Assembly (NCBI GenBank): GCA_027886185.1
Contig: WOAB01000018.1
Location: 1,240,001 to 1,304,000 of the forward strand
Source: Rheum nobile
Taxonomy: Eukaryota > Streptophyta > Magnoliopsida > Caryophyllales > Polygonaceae
DNA: 64,000 bases
Direction of reading: 5' to 3'
Position numbers and translations under genes: made by a program
The notes under the pieces: model-generated
The model's input: only the letters and a program-made list of their open reading frames with translations
Told to the model about the DNA's origin: nothing
Database searches by the model: none
In this document: piece by piece, positions 45,414-55,279 of the stretch
Numbering within the stretch: the stretch's first letter is position 1
How the letters are laid out: every line of letters starts with the position of its first letter

Positions 45414-47615
45414 CGTATGGTTCGTTCAAAGCTGAACGAGCGGGAAAAGGGAGAAACGGCGACCGCCGTTCAGAAACGGCGACCGCCGTGGTTGGGCCCG
45501 AGGAGTCAGCGTGTCAGCTTCTAGCTGGCCGCAACAGACCTGGCGACGGCGACCGCCGCATTTACAGCGACCGCCGCGTGCCCGCCGCAGGCAAAATCAC
45601 GACGACCGCCGTGATTGTCCAGTGGGCATTGCCCGTTGGTCGCCGGCGTCGTTCGAGGCGTGCCGTTGCGTCGTTTGCCGCGTCTTAGGATTTGCTGGGT
45701 ATTCCTTGGGGTTTGCCTATATATAGAGGAGCTTGGGCATGGGTTTTGGGTCATCTACAACCCCGAATCGCTGCCAAAATTCTCCCTCAAAGTGAGTTGA
45801 GTTTCGTCGGTTTTCTTGTGCTCGCCGGAGGTGTTGTGGTGTGTTTCCAGAGTGCCTTTGTGAAGCTTTTGGTTAGCCTTGGAGGTTATAAGCCAAAGCA
45901 AGTTGAAGGAGGCCAAACCGCTCGCGTTTTGGGGTGAGATTTCTCTCGTTCTACATCGTCTGAATTCGTCACGGCGACCGCCGTGTTCTTCGCGGCGACC
46001 GCCGTGATGAAGACGGCGACCGCCGCCAAGAACGGCGACCGCCGCCAGTGCCCAGAATGCCTTCGTGGCTTTGGCTTGGTCGGTTGTCGTCGTGGCGTCT
46101 TTCCTTTCGTGTTCTTTCGCCGTGTTTAGATTCGTACTGTTTATGTCGGATCTAACTTAGGGTTCCTTTTATGGGTCGACTCGAAGGTTGTTGTGCTGTC
46201 GGAGCTATACCGTGTCGAGCCCGGAATCCAGTGACGTCTTTAGACTATTCTGCGGAGTAAGGCAAGTGGCGGTTCGCTCTTGCTCGTTCGTTCCATATTT
46301 ACATTAATTATCAGTAGTTTATCTGAGTAATTAATTTGGAATGAATATTCTGTTTGTCTGGAAACGGTTTTGATAAACTGTTTTGAAAATCATATAATAG
46401 GTTGTATATCTGTTAGAACAATGCTATTATCTGTGATCGCCTTTCGGGCCTTTATGTGGATTTATCCTGTAAATGTTGTGGTGCTGTAACTGTTTAGTTA
46501 GCACTGTTAGATAGGAACGTTACTCGGACTCTGTCCAGTCGTTTCTTTATAATCTGGTATCGGGGTGGCTCGTCCCCATCTGGTACTATTCTATGATCAT
46601 GATCGGTCTCTTACACATGTGTGTAGAGAGACAGGACACTTAGTTGGTGTCACAAACCTTTCGGTATACGTCACTCTCGACGAAACGTATACTAAGATGT
46701 ATCGTCCCATTGGTGGGGTACACATGTAAAAGTCTATAATGTGATGTGTGTTTTGAAACATAAATCAGATAAGTGCTACCTTGACACACATAATTAATAC
46801 ACCTTGGGCGAGTAGTGCAGCTAGGAAAACTCGTCTTGACTTGAATGTAGTACGTTCTCTTTCCAATCTGGATTCGCTGTAGGCGATGAGGTTGGTCGTG
46901 AACCGAAGCATCTCAGTCAGTTTTAAATCATTATTGAATGATTCTGTAACTTTCCAGATTTGTCATACTTCCTTAAAGACTCATTTCAGTTGGAGTCTTC
47001 TTTCGAGTCGATTTATGTGAAGATTCAGTCTTCCAGAATCTTCTCTTGTGCATACCTCTTGTTTATTCCAGTAGGAATATGATGGTTGACTACCGTTATC
47101 GGTTATTATCCGAGAAGCGATGAGTCTAACCTAATATGATTGCTTCGAACCAGTCTGCTTTATACTCTTGCTAGTCTATTCATTTAGACTAACCAACCAA
47201 TATTTTCCCTTGTATGGTTGGCTGGTGTCATCCGTTCGATTCGACACATCAGTTAAGAAGTAGCTCAGAAGATTAGAAGGACTATGGAGTCGGCGGTGGT
47301 TTTTGAATGTTTTAATTATTTCTTTAATCAGGTTATGATCCTTTGGACAATAACTCCGATTGTAATATAATTTCTTAGTCTTCCGCTGTGTTTGGTTTAA
47401 ACTATGTTTTGACCTATTCGGGATTGGGTTGTAATCCCGTAACTCTTGTTTCCTTGACAATGTTATGTTTTGGAATTTAATGCTTGATTATTGTGTATCA
47501 ATCGCATTTCATAAATTGTATTTATATGGTAAAGCCTTGGGTGATCTCGGTAAGGAACACTGGGGTCACTGGCGGTAATACATTTCCAAAAGGGGTAAGT
47601 TTTGGGGGTGTTACA
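45410..47615 (+). repeat. G3 3' LTR, 5'-truncated
   Basis: About 2206 bp matching 37,217-39,433. It lacks one 24-bp palindromic unit compared with the left LTR (37,817-37,842 region) and has a small insertion (GTGTCAG) near 45,510. Confidence 0.93.
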
Positions 47616-47620
47616 ATAAG

Positions 47621-48350
47621 AGAGATCAATTGTAGTAGTGGCACACCAAGTGAATAGATGGGAAGAGCCAGTATATATTGGTATATTTGAGTTAAGAGAG
47701 AAAACCGTTTGTGTATTTTTTTTAACCTATATGATTGCCTTATTTTCAACAGCCGTTTGAGTGCAAATTTTATATGGAGTATATTTGAGTTAAGAGAGAC
47801 AATTGTTTAAATGTTATGCGTTTTCTCTAGCCATGGTCATTTAAATTTGTTCAATCTTACAATTGAAACAATCGTAGTGTGTTTTCTTTTTCTTCTTTTT
47901 TGTTTTGATGAATGTGAGTTTCAAGATGGATTATGGAGGTGGGCACTTATTGTCAAGTCTGTATTTTGAAATAGTCGGTTGCTCATGTTTTAATATCTTT
48001 GACTGTTGATTGTCATGAATGTAAGTTTACCCAGAATTACGCATATGCGCATTAAGTGTCATGGTTGTATCCTATATTTAGGAAATGGAAGAGTCTTTAT
48101 TTTTAAATTGTCGTTTGAGTATGTGTTAATTTTTTTTATATGTTTTGAATGTGAGTTTTAGGGGATTGTCATTTATTGTCTATACTATATTTTATCTTAT
48201 ACGGAGTATATATATTAAGATGAGATGAAAGTAAAAAATTAGGGAAAAAGTATATTAATTAGTTGTAAGGCATTATTGGACAAAAGTCTATTTTATATAT
48301 TTAGACCCTTACTTTTTAACGCATAGGCAAAATTGTCTTTCAGCGCATAG
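47621..48350. other. AT-rich intergenic DNA
   Basis: No ORF with recognisable content. A 20-bp phrase (TATATTTGAGTTAAGAGAGA) occurs at about 47,680 and again at about 47,780. Confidence 0.6.
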
Positions 48351-48605
48351 GCTCCTCACGTAACGTGAGGAGAGGCTCCCCACATAACATGGGAGACGGC
48401 TCCCCACGTTACGTGGGAACATGCTCCCCACGTTACGTGGGTTACGTGGGGAGCCTCTCCGGCTTTAAAAGCCAATTTTCTTCTTCTTTCTCCTCCTCTA
48501 CCCTAAATCGCCGCTCTCCTCTTCTTTGTCCTCCCTCCCCACGTTACGTCGATTGCTTGTCTCCTCGTTACGAATCAACAAGGTCCGCACGTTACGTAGA
48601 TTCAT
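48351..48605. repeat. Array of ACGTTACGT palindromes
   Basis: Near-palindromic CCCACGTTACGTGGG-type units with GGCTCC flanks occur at about 48,357, 48,380, 48,404 and 48,429 (about 24-25-bp period), then an inverted partner ending in GGGGAGCC at about 48,455. Looser ACGTTACGT copies follow at 48,541 and 48,590. A 91-codon frame here (48,365-48,637) reads repeats of SPRYV and is best seen as a by-product of the array. Confidence 0.8.
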
Positions 48606-49479
48606 ATCCTTCAAAGGTTAGTAATAATCATTCTTGTTAATTTTTATTTTTAGTTTTTAATTTTTTTATTAGGTTATTGTAGATCCATAGTGTTTTAGTG
48701 TTTTGATCTTGTTTTTGTGTAATTTTGAAGTAGTTATTTGCATTTGTTGGTTAATTTGATAGATATATTTGTATGAAATGGTAAAAAATTGATAGATTTG
48801 TATGAAATGGTGTTTAGGGTTTATGTTGGATTTGTATGAAAATAGTCAAATGCAAGTGGACTGCTGAAGTTTTGGAAAAAAAAATGAAAAATATGAATAG
48901 ATAGGGAATCGAACCTGGACAAACGATGTTGGAAATAGGAGTAAAAACCAACAAGTTAACCGGTTTTGTTGATATCTACCCATGTATTAATAAATACATA
49001 TATAAAATTATTGGGCCCCTTAAAAACTTGGGTCCTAGGTCGGCGTCCATGCTGTCCCTGCCTTTGGGTCGGGCTTGGAATTATCATATATGTGCAAACT
49101 CTTGCCTTTGAAGATGGAACTTTGAGATCAACCATAAAGAGCTAGTATGAAAAAAAGGAAAAGACCCACATGATTAATGAGCTTTTAATTATTAACATAC
49201 AATTAATGCTCTGAACGATAGTCACATGAAAGTATAGATTGATTTGATAACGCTGAAGCTGAAATTGGGGCTAAACTTGAATGAAAATGGTTAAGATGAG
49301 ACTGGAGTTGAATATATGAATTTAAGCTGAATATAAAGTCATAGAGAAGAATTTTAACTAAAAGAAAAAAAAAACTATAGAAAAACTTATCCACCCCCTC
49401 GAAGGAGCCTTTGTGGTAAATAGAACTACTCGTGATATATCACCCACGAAATATTCCACTCACTCAGATCAAAAGGAAA
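48606..49479. other. AT-rich DNA without a supported gene
   Basis: Contains T-rich stretches and, at about 48,905-48,920, a GGAATCGAACC phrase resembling a Pol III B box on the minus strand, but no tRNA fold was found around it. Confidence 0.55.
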
Positions 49480-50010
49480 AAGAAGGCTTTATTGTTATTA
49501 CATTATATATGAAAAAAGCTTATGGTCGAATTAAATGAGAATTTGTCATTAAAGTGTTAATTTTTTTTGGTTTCAACAACAAATTCATTGAGTGGACTAA
49601 GGAATGTATCATTATAGTTTTCTTTACGTGAACAAGAGCTCAAACAAGGAGATCCTTTCTCACCCTTCCTTTTTACTCTAGGGGTTGAAATCTTAGCATG
49701 TAAATTTCAAAGAGCCTTTGGTTTCCAAGTCATAAGAACTAGGATTCGAATCTCGCTCGTTTATCGCTTTTGCAAATGATATTATGATATTTGCAAAAGT
49801 TAGCTAAAGCTCAAGCATCCAAATTAAATAGATAATTGATGAATATTGTGCCATAATCGGATAAAAAGTAAGCTACCATCAATCCTCTTACAAAAAAGTT
49901 TCGAACAATAAAAAAAATGTGCCAAACTCGATCACTAATTGACATCACTTAAAAATATATTGATTGACCTATTATTAATGGAGTAGCCATCAAAAATAAT
50001 TTTGATGAAA
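49480..50010 (+). pseudogene. Decayed LINE reverse transcriptase fragment
   Basis: Translated pieces across frames match the plant L1-type RT. KKAYGRIKWEFVIKVL and GFNNKFIEWTKEC occur at about 49,510-49,610, a GDPFSPFLF-like block at about 49,650-49,680, then a FANDIMIFAK-like box (FADD family) at about 49,770-49,800 and ASKLNR after it. Many stops and frameshifts; no full catalytic box survives in one frame. Confidence 0.7.
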
Positions 50011-51281
50011 TCATAACGAAATCCAATGTACAACTTACAAAATGGAAAGTGAGTTATCTACCCCCAAAGGAGCACATTAATTGAATGAAATCTAAATGAA
50101 AAGTGAATTGTCTATCCTAAGAAGGTAGGAGCACATTAATTAAACCAAATATAAATGCATGACCAAACTTCATTATGCAAAGATTTATACTAACAACTAA
50201 CACACACTAGATGGTTGAATCCGTGTTTTGCACAGGGAAGAATATATATTATTGTTTTATTTTTTTTATAATATATAAATAATAAGTTTGCATTAGTGTG
50301 TTTTTTTTTTATTAGAGGTCGTTTGTTTTTTGTGCACGATTTATGGTCTATTCTATTAACAATTTGTGATTGAATATTTAGTTTGTAAATGTGACAAATA
50401 TTGAATAGATTATTTAATTTCTTTTGTTATAAATTAGTTTATCTTTATATCGATGATTTTTAATAATTTGGCTAAAATACTTATGTTGTGTACTTCAAAT
50501 AAGGAGTATTTTTATTTTATTGTACAATAAAAGACATTAAGAGTTGAACCTTTTATATTATCAACTTAGCAAACTAAAAAAATAAAATTTGTTTATAGTT
50601 TATTTTATGACAAAAACTTGAATAAAAGAAAGATAATAATATATGATCATTTTTTCAAATATATGAAAATGACATTTTTTCCTACTGAATATAAACACTT
50701 ATTACAATATACCTTAAATTGTTTTAATCTATACTATCATAAAAATATTTTATCATATTTTCTATTTGAATAAAACCTAATATTTTGTTATTGTATGAAT
50801 GTTCTTTCATCTTTCCTTGAATGGAGACATTCAAAATCTAACTTTACATGTATATATTTTCTATTTTCATATAATCTAAATATGTTATTTGCATAAAGTT
50901 ATTGTTTCATATTCTATGTCTTAAATAGGGTATTTTATTGTAAAAAATGCTAACTTAAATCTAATTTTGTTATTTGCATAAAGATATTTTTTCATCTTTT
51001 ATATCTTAAATAAGGCCATTTATGTGACAAAATGCTAACTTTTTATGTTATATAGATAACAAATTAGACAAAGTTAATAGAACCTTCTTATAGGAACAAT
51101 AATATAAAAATATGAATTGTGCCTTACAAATAAAACCTATGGGTTAAAATAATCAATAAAAAATATCTAAAAAAACGAACATATACTTATATGACAAAAA
51201 AGGCAAGAAATAAAATTACTGGAATTTTGGGAACAATTTAAAAAGAGACTTATTTGGAAAGTGAGTGATAGTAGTACATTT
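50011..51281. other. Very AT-rich DNA without a supported gene
   Basis: Long A/T runs. At about 50,213-50,240 the phrase ATCCGTGTTTTGCACAGGG resembles sequences near the ends of degenerate non-autonomous elements. Nothing coding. Confidence 0.6.
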
Positions 51282-51297
51282 AAATTATAGGCTGATA

Positions 51298-51820
51298 GCA
51301 TTAGATTAGAGTCACTGACTCACTGGGGAACAGTTATCTAAGAAACAAAAAATGAGAGAAGAGAAAAGCTCAAAAAGCTTCCTGGCAATATGAGCCTCAA
51401 CCGACCCTAAAAAACCCAGCTCCACCGAGCCTCCACCATGGCTGACCGCCGCTATCCCCCGCCGTTTCTCCGTTCGACCGAGCCTCCCAGGGCCGGTGTG
51501 ACCCGTCATCGTCGCCGGAACCTCCACCGCTCCTTTGGGCTGCTCCGACCCCTGTCGAATCTGCACCTCCGACTGAGCCCTCGCTCCGACCGAGTCCCCG
51601 CTCCGCACCGAGCCCCCGCTTCGACCGAGCCCCCGCCGACGCCGAGGAACACTACACAACCATTCTCTGCGCACCGGCGCCGTACAACCACTCTCTCATC
51701 ACCGTCGCCGGCATCGACCTCAACCATGGAGACTTCGCCGGTTCCTGTCGGCCTCCTCGTCGAGCTTGGGTTTGTTCTCTCGCGTCCGTACTTGTTTTTC
51801 CAGATCTCAGACTCAACGAT

Positions 51821-51852
<32 letters not shown>

Positions 51853-52295
51853 CTTGTTCTTGTTCTTGTTCTTGTTCTTGTGTGTTTCTGGTTTGCAAGT
51901 TTGGGTATTGTACTTCTTTGCTTTGTTGAGTTGAGCTAGGTGGAGTCCGAGTTGTTCCGGTTGTGGTCATGGCTGTGTCTGAGGCTCCTGAAGATCCATA
52001 TAGGCAACGTCAGGGTGATCGAGACTCCTGAAGATCCCTCATCTAGGTGAGGGAAACGTCATGGTAGTCAATTCAGCACATGTCCAGGAGTCTTCCTGTT
52101 TGACCCTTGTTCTAGTGGCACTTGATTTGTGCTTTACTCACTTCTCTCTCTAGCTTTTTTTGCTCGATTTTGCTTGTTGTATTTTTCTTTATTTGCTTTA
52201 TTGTTCTTACCGATTTTCTAGTTGCCGATTTATTGGCCTCTCGAGTTTTTCAACGTTGTTGTCGATTCTCGAATTTTTACCTAATCAAAATAAAA
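51298..52295 (+). mobile_element. Non-LTR retroposon with 16-bp TSD and A-rich tail
   Basis: Flanked by AAATTATAGGC(T/A)GATA (51,282-51,297 and 52,296-52,311, one mismatch). The 5' half is GC-rich, the middle has a compound (TTG)n(TTGTTC)n microsatellite, and the 3' end is TTTTTACCTAATCAAAA followed by A-rich sequence. A 163-codon frame (51,438-51,929) is Arg/Pro/Ser-rich, runs into the microsatellite (poly-Cys) and looks like low-complexity read-through rather than a real protein. The same TTACCTAAT tail occurs in the LINE insertion at 53,772-54,314. Confidence 0.75.
51821..51881 (+). repeat. Compound microsatellite (TTG)n(TTGTTC)n
   Basis: About ten TTG units are followed by about five TTGTTC units inside the retroposon. 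Likely variable in length between individuals. Confidence 0.95.
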
Positions 52296-52311
52296 AAATT
52301 ATAGGCAGATA

Positions 52312-52800
52312 AATGGACCCTTTCATCACCTCTCATTGATAGAGCAACAATGAATCAGGATATAGATAGAAGCACTATTGTGTGTGAATGTATTTATAAC
52401 CAAATACAATGGAACAAGATTAAAATTCTTGATATCCTACCACCAAAGATTGTTGATAAAATTACAATTATTCCATTATGTCTCAATATATAACAGATCA
52501 TATATATTAAATACTTAGTAAAAATGGTTGATTTTCAACTAAATCTGTAATATAGCTGATTACTGAAAACAAAAATTACACAACCTACTCCTCATGCATA
52601 TGAAAAATGGATATATGTCCAATAGAACTTCCTTTGAAAAATCATAAATAATGGACTCCCTACTAAAAGCAAACTATAAGAAAAGAGAATCTCGGTTCCT
52701 AAAGGACGTATCTTATCATCTTATGCAATAATCAAACTGAAAACTCTACCAATATTTATATCAAATGCCCTCACTCAATCCAAATGGTAAGAAGTATTGC
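52312..52800 (+). pseudogene. Decayed LINE ORF2 part downstream of RT
   Basis: Frames read WNKIKILDILPPKIVDKIT, NPTPHAYEKWIY-like and PTKSKL-like words that fit the region between RT and RNase H (zf-RVT area) of plant LINEs. Stops are frequent. Sequence up to about 53,055 may belong to the same element but carries no readable motif. Confidence 0.5.
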
Positions 52801-53063
52801 AAATCACATTCAAACTATTGACACTAACATTAGAAAAATTCAGGATATTATTGAAGATATAAGATATATTGGAATTACAAAAACAAGACTTCATAAAGTT
52901 GTTAGCCATATGGTGAAGCGTATGATTTCAATGAAATCAAATCATCGTCCAACAAGATAACCATGATAGCAATATTATCAATGATATGACTATATACATT
53001 CAAAACCTTATGAATAATTAGAAAAAAATAAAATAAAATAAAGATAACGAAGAACACCTCAAT

Positions 53064-53556
53064 TAAACATGTATAAGTCTGGGCCGGGCTTTTGGACAAT
53101 TTTAGTCTGGTTGACCGGGCCGGGCTAAGCCCGCTCGGTCCAAAAGGGCTGAAATTGTTGTCCAAGCCCGTGCGAAAGATCGGGCCGAGTAACCCAGTGG
53201 GCCGCCCGTATGTTTTATAGTATATAATTATGTTTTATATTATATAGTATATGTAATTATATATATAATACTATATTAAAGGCTGAAAATTTAAAATATT
53301 ATACAATAAGGGTGAAAATGTAATAACTATACATATTTAGAATACTATATAATATATATATAAATATATTTATATTTTTAAAATTCTAACCGGGTATCGG
53401 GCCGGGCCTCTAGGCCGATTCGGGTCTAGAGGAGTGTCCGTGCGCGGCCCATTTATGTATTGGGTTGGTCTGGCCCCGGCCCGACGGGCCACTATTACTG
53501 TCCAAGCCCGGGTTTTAAACCGGGCGGACGGGCTGACTCGGATTTATACAGGTCTA
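53064..53556. mobile_element. hAT-type MITE rich in GGGCCGGGC
   Basis: 493 bp with 8-bp TSD ACCTCAAT/ACCTCAGT (53,056-53,063 and 53,557-53,564, one mismatch). The inverted ends are TAAACATGTATAAGTCTG and, reversed, TAGACCTGTATAAATCCG. Both arms hold GGGCCGGGC/GCCCG runs, with an AT core between. Size, TSD length and ends fit a non-autonomous hAT element. It splits the old LINE-derived DNA. Confidence 0.8.
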
Positions 53557-53771
53557 ACCTCAGTCAAAGGATAAGGATGACAAATAATAGAAGAAAAAAG
53601 AGACTGAGATGGAAAAAATGTACAAAGGAGTGCAGAAAAATCATTTTGATGGTTCGACAAAACCCCAATGGAGACTTCACTATTGGATTTATAATTAGAG
53701 TCTAGAGACCAATTTACACAGATAATTTGTATTATGACGGATGAATGTAGGAAACAAGTAGCACTAAGAAT

Positions 53772-54314
53772 TAAGACGACCAATAAAGAAATGAAAGAAA
53801 CCATCGGAAAAAATTATTAAAATCAATACAGATGGATCCACAAAAACTAATGGTGAATCTAGCTTTGGTTACATTTTCAGGAACAATACGGGTGAACCAA
53901 TCTTCCTCTTTGGGGATAAATGTGGTATATCAACCCCTTTAAAAACGGAAACACTTATAGTAAGAAATGTCTTGGTAAAGGCCTATGAATTAGGCATTAT
54001 CGACATTCATCTTGAATGCGACAACCTTACCATTGTAAATGTTCTGAATCAAATCTGGCACTGTCCATGGGATATTGAAATGTTAATTTCTAATATCCTA
54101 TGTGTTTTACAATTTTTTTTCTTCAGTGCAAATTTTTCATGTCTTTCGAGAAACAAACGTGGTGGCCGACTTCATCGCTAAGAAGGTCCAGCTGATTTCC
54201 TTGGAAGATATTCGAGCTAATCTAGAATTTGTAATTCTCATCCGAAAAAATGCTATAGACTGAGAAATCGACTCTTCTGTGGTTTTCAGTCTAATTCTTA
54301 CCTAATTAAAAAAA
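53772..54314 (+). mobile_element. 5'-truncated LINE insertion carrying RNase H
   Basis: 543 bp between perfect 16-bp direct repeats AAGTAGCACTAAGAAT (53,756-53,771 and 54,315-54,330), ending in CTTACCTAATT and a short poly-A. The body from about 53,817 reads IKINTDGSTKTNGESSFGYI, then LVKAYELGI, LECDNLTIVNVL and VVADFIAKK in shifting frames. This is the RNase H (RVT_3) domain at the C-terminus of plant LINEs. Several frameshifts; not functional. Confidence 0.8.
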
Positions 54315-54550
54315 AAGTAGCACTAAGAATAAAGCACTCGTACTAAAAAATTGCCTGAATAAAGTTGGGAATTGACAAAATTGAAATTAATGGTGACAAT
54401 TTTTGTGTGATCAACTCGATTAAAAGTGTCGTCCTTGAGAAATCGAGATGTTTTCTTTGATATTTTGTTTCTTCTTCAATCTTCCATGTCAGTCTAAACC
54501 AACCATATTTTTTATGAGACGAACCAAATGACCGATAAAATTGGCCGCTG

Positions 54551-54690
54551 TTATATACACGACAAACTTGTACGTCACATTTTGGCGTATAAGTTTTTCA
54601 CCTGTACGCCAAAATGTGGCGTATAAGTTTGTCTTATTTTCACCTGTACGTCAAAGTCTGACGTACAAGTGTCGTGCGTATAGAAAAATT
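54551..54690. repeat. Fold-back element
   Basis: Nested inverted repeats. The inner arms are CACATTTTGGCGTA and TACGCCAAAATGTG, about 15 bases apart. The outer arms are TACACGACAAACTTGTACGT and a diverged partner ending GTGTCGTGCGTATA. This would give a long hairpin and is probably a fold-back type MITE. No TSD resolved. Confidence 0.7.
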
Positions 54691-55279
54691 TTATCGTGTA
54701 TGTAGCAGGTTCGATAAAATTGCCCATCTTAACCACTTTAACTCCCTAGAATATTTTCTAAACAACTAAGAATTTCATATTCTCAAGGAATGTTATAGGC
54801 TATTTCTCAAATAGAGATTGAGACTAGTCAATTCTTATATTATAAAAAAAAATAAAAATATTGCCTGATATAAAAATGGGCCCAAAATATTCAGGCCAGC
54901 CTAGAGTCCAGATTTACAAAGTTGGGCCCAAAAGAACCCACATCATGCCACTTCAGCGCCTAATTATTGTAGGACCCAATGTCACTTGCTCACCGTGCAG
55001 AGAGATGGGAGATCTCATCATCCTCCACTCATTCCCACCCCCCTCTAATATCTAACGTCTGAAAATTCACCACGTATCCACTTCCGCACCATTTGATTAT
55101 AACAGTAATATATGGCAATTTAAGCCTCCACGTCTCGATCCTCTCCGCCGTCGATCTGATGATCGATCCTCCGGATGAGAGTCCTCCCTCGGCGTTATTC
55201 AGCTACTCGATTCTTGGGAGCTAGAGTTTCATCGCGCTCTCTCTCGATATTCCTGCAGAAACAAGGATTTGAATGCGAA
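54691..55279 (+). promoter_or_regulatory. HY5 upstream region
   Basis: Three ACGT cores lie close upstream of the HY5 coding start: AACGTC at 55,054, CACGTA at 55,071 and CACGTC at 55,129. HY5 itself binds ACGT-containing boxes and is known to feed back on its own gene in Arabidopsis, so these are candidate sites. An ATG at 55,272 opens a frame that overlaps the main start, and an in-frame ATG lies at 55,175. Confidence 0.5.

Larger units (their letters stand above)
37012..47615 (+). mobile_element. G3: Ty3/gypsy chromovirus, same family as G1
   Basis: Plus-strand copy with 5-bp TSD ATAAG (37,007-37,011 and 47,616-47,620). The left LTR is full (37,012-39,433). The right LTR (from about 45,410) lacks its first 205 bp, and the pol 3' end and PPT are also gone, so a single deletion spans that joint. 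Intact TSDs show the deletion came after insertion. LTR overlap differs at about 41 positions by eye (near 1.9%). Confidence 0.95.

Noticed and set aside
48365..48640. Protein with SPRYV repeats
   Set aside because: The repeat coding is forced by the palindromic DNA array; no conserved family and no clear start context.
48899..48925. tRNA or SINE from a B-box-like GGTTCGATTCC on the minus strand
   Set aside because: No A box at the right distance and no cloverleaf could be drawn.
51438..51929. 163-codon frame as a new gene
   Set aside because: Low-complexity Arg/Pro/Ser content, ends in poly-Cys from a microsatellite, and lies wholly inside a retroposon with its own TSD.
53582..53703. Continuation of LINE coding sequence after the hAT MITE
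   Set aside because: Lys/Arg-rich words only; no motif could be matched with confidence.
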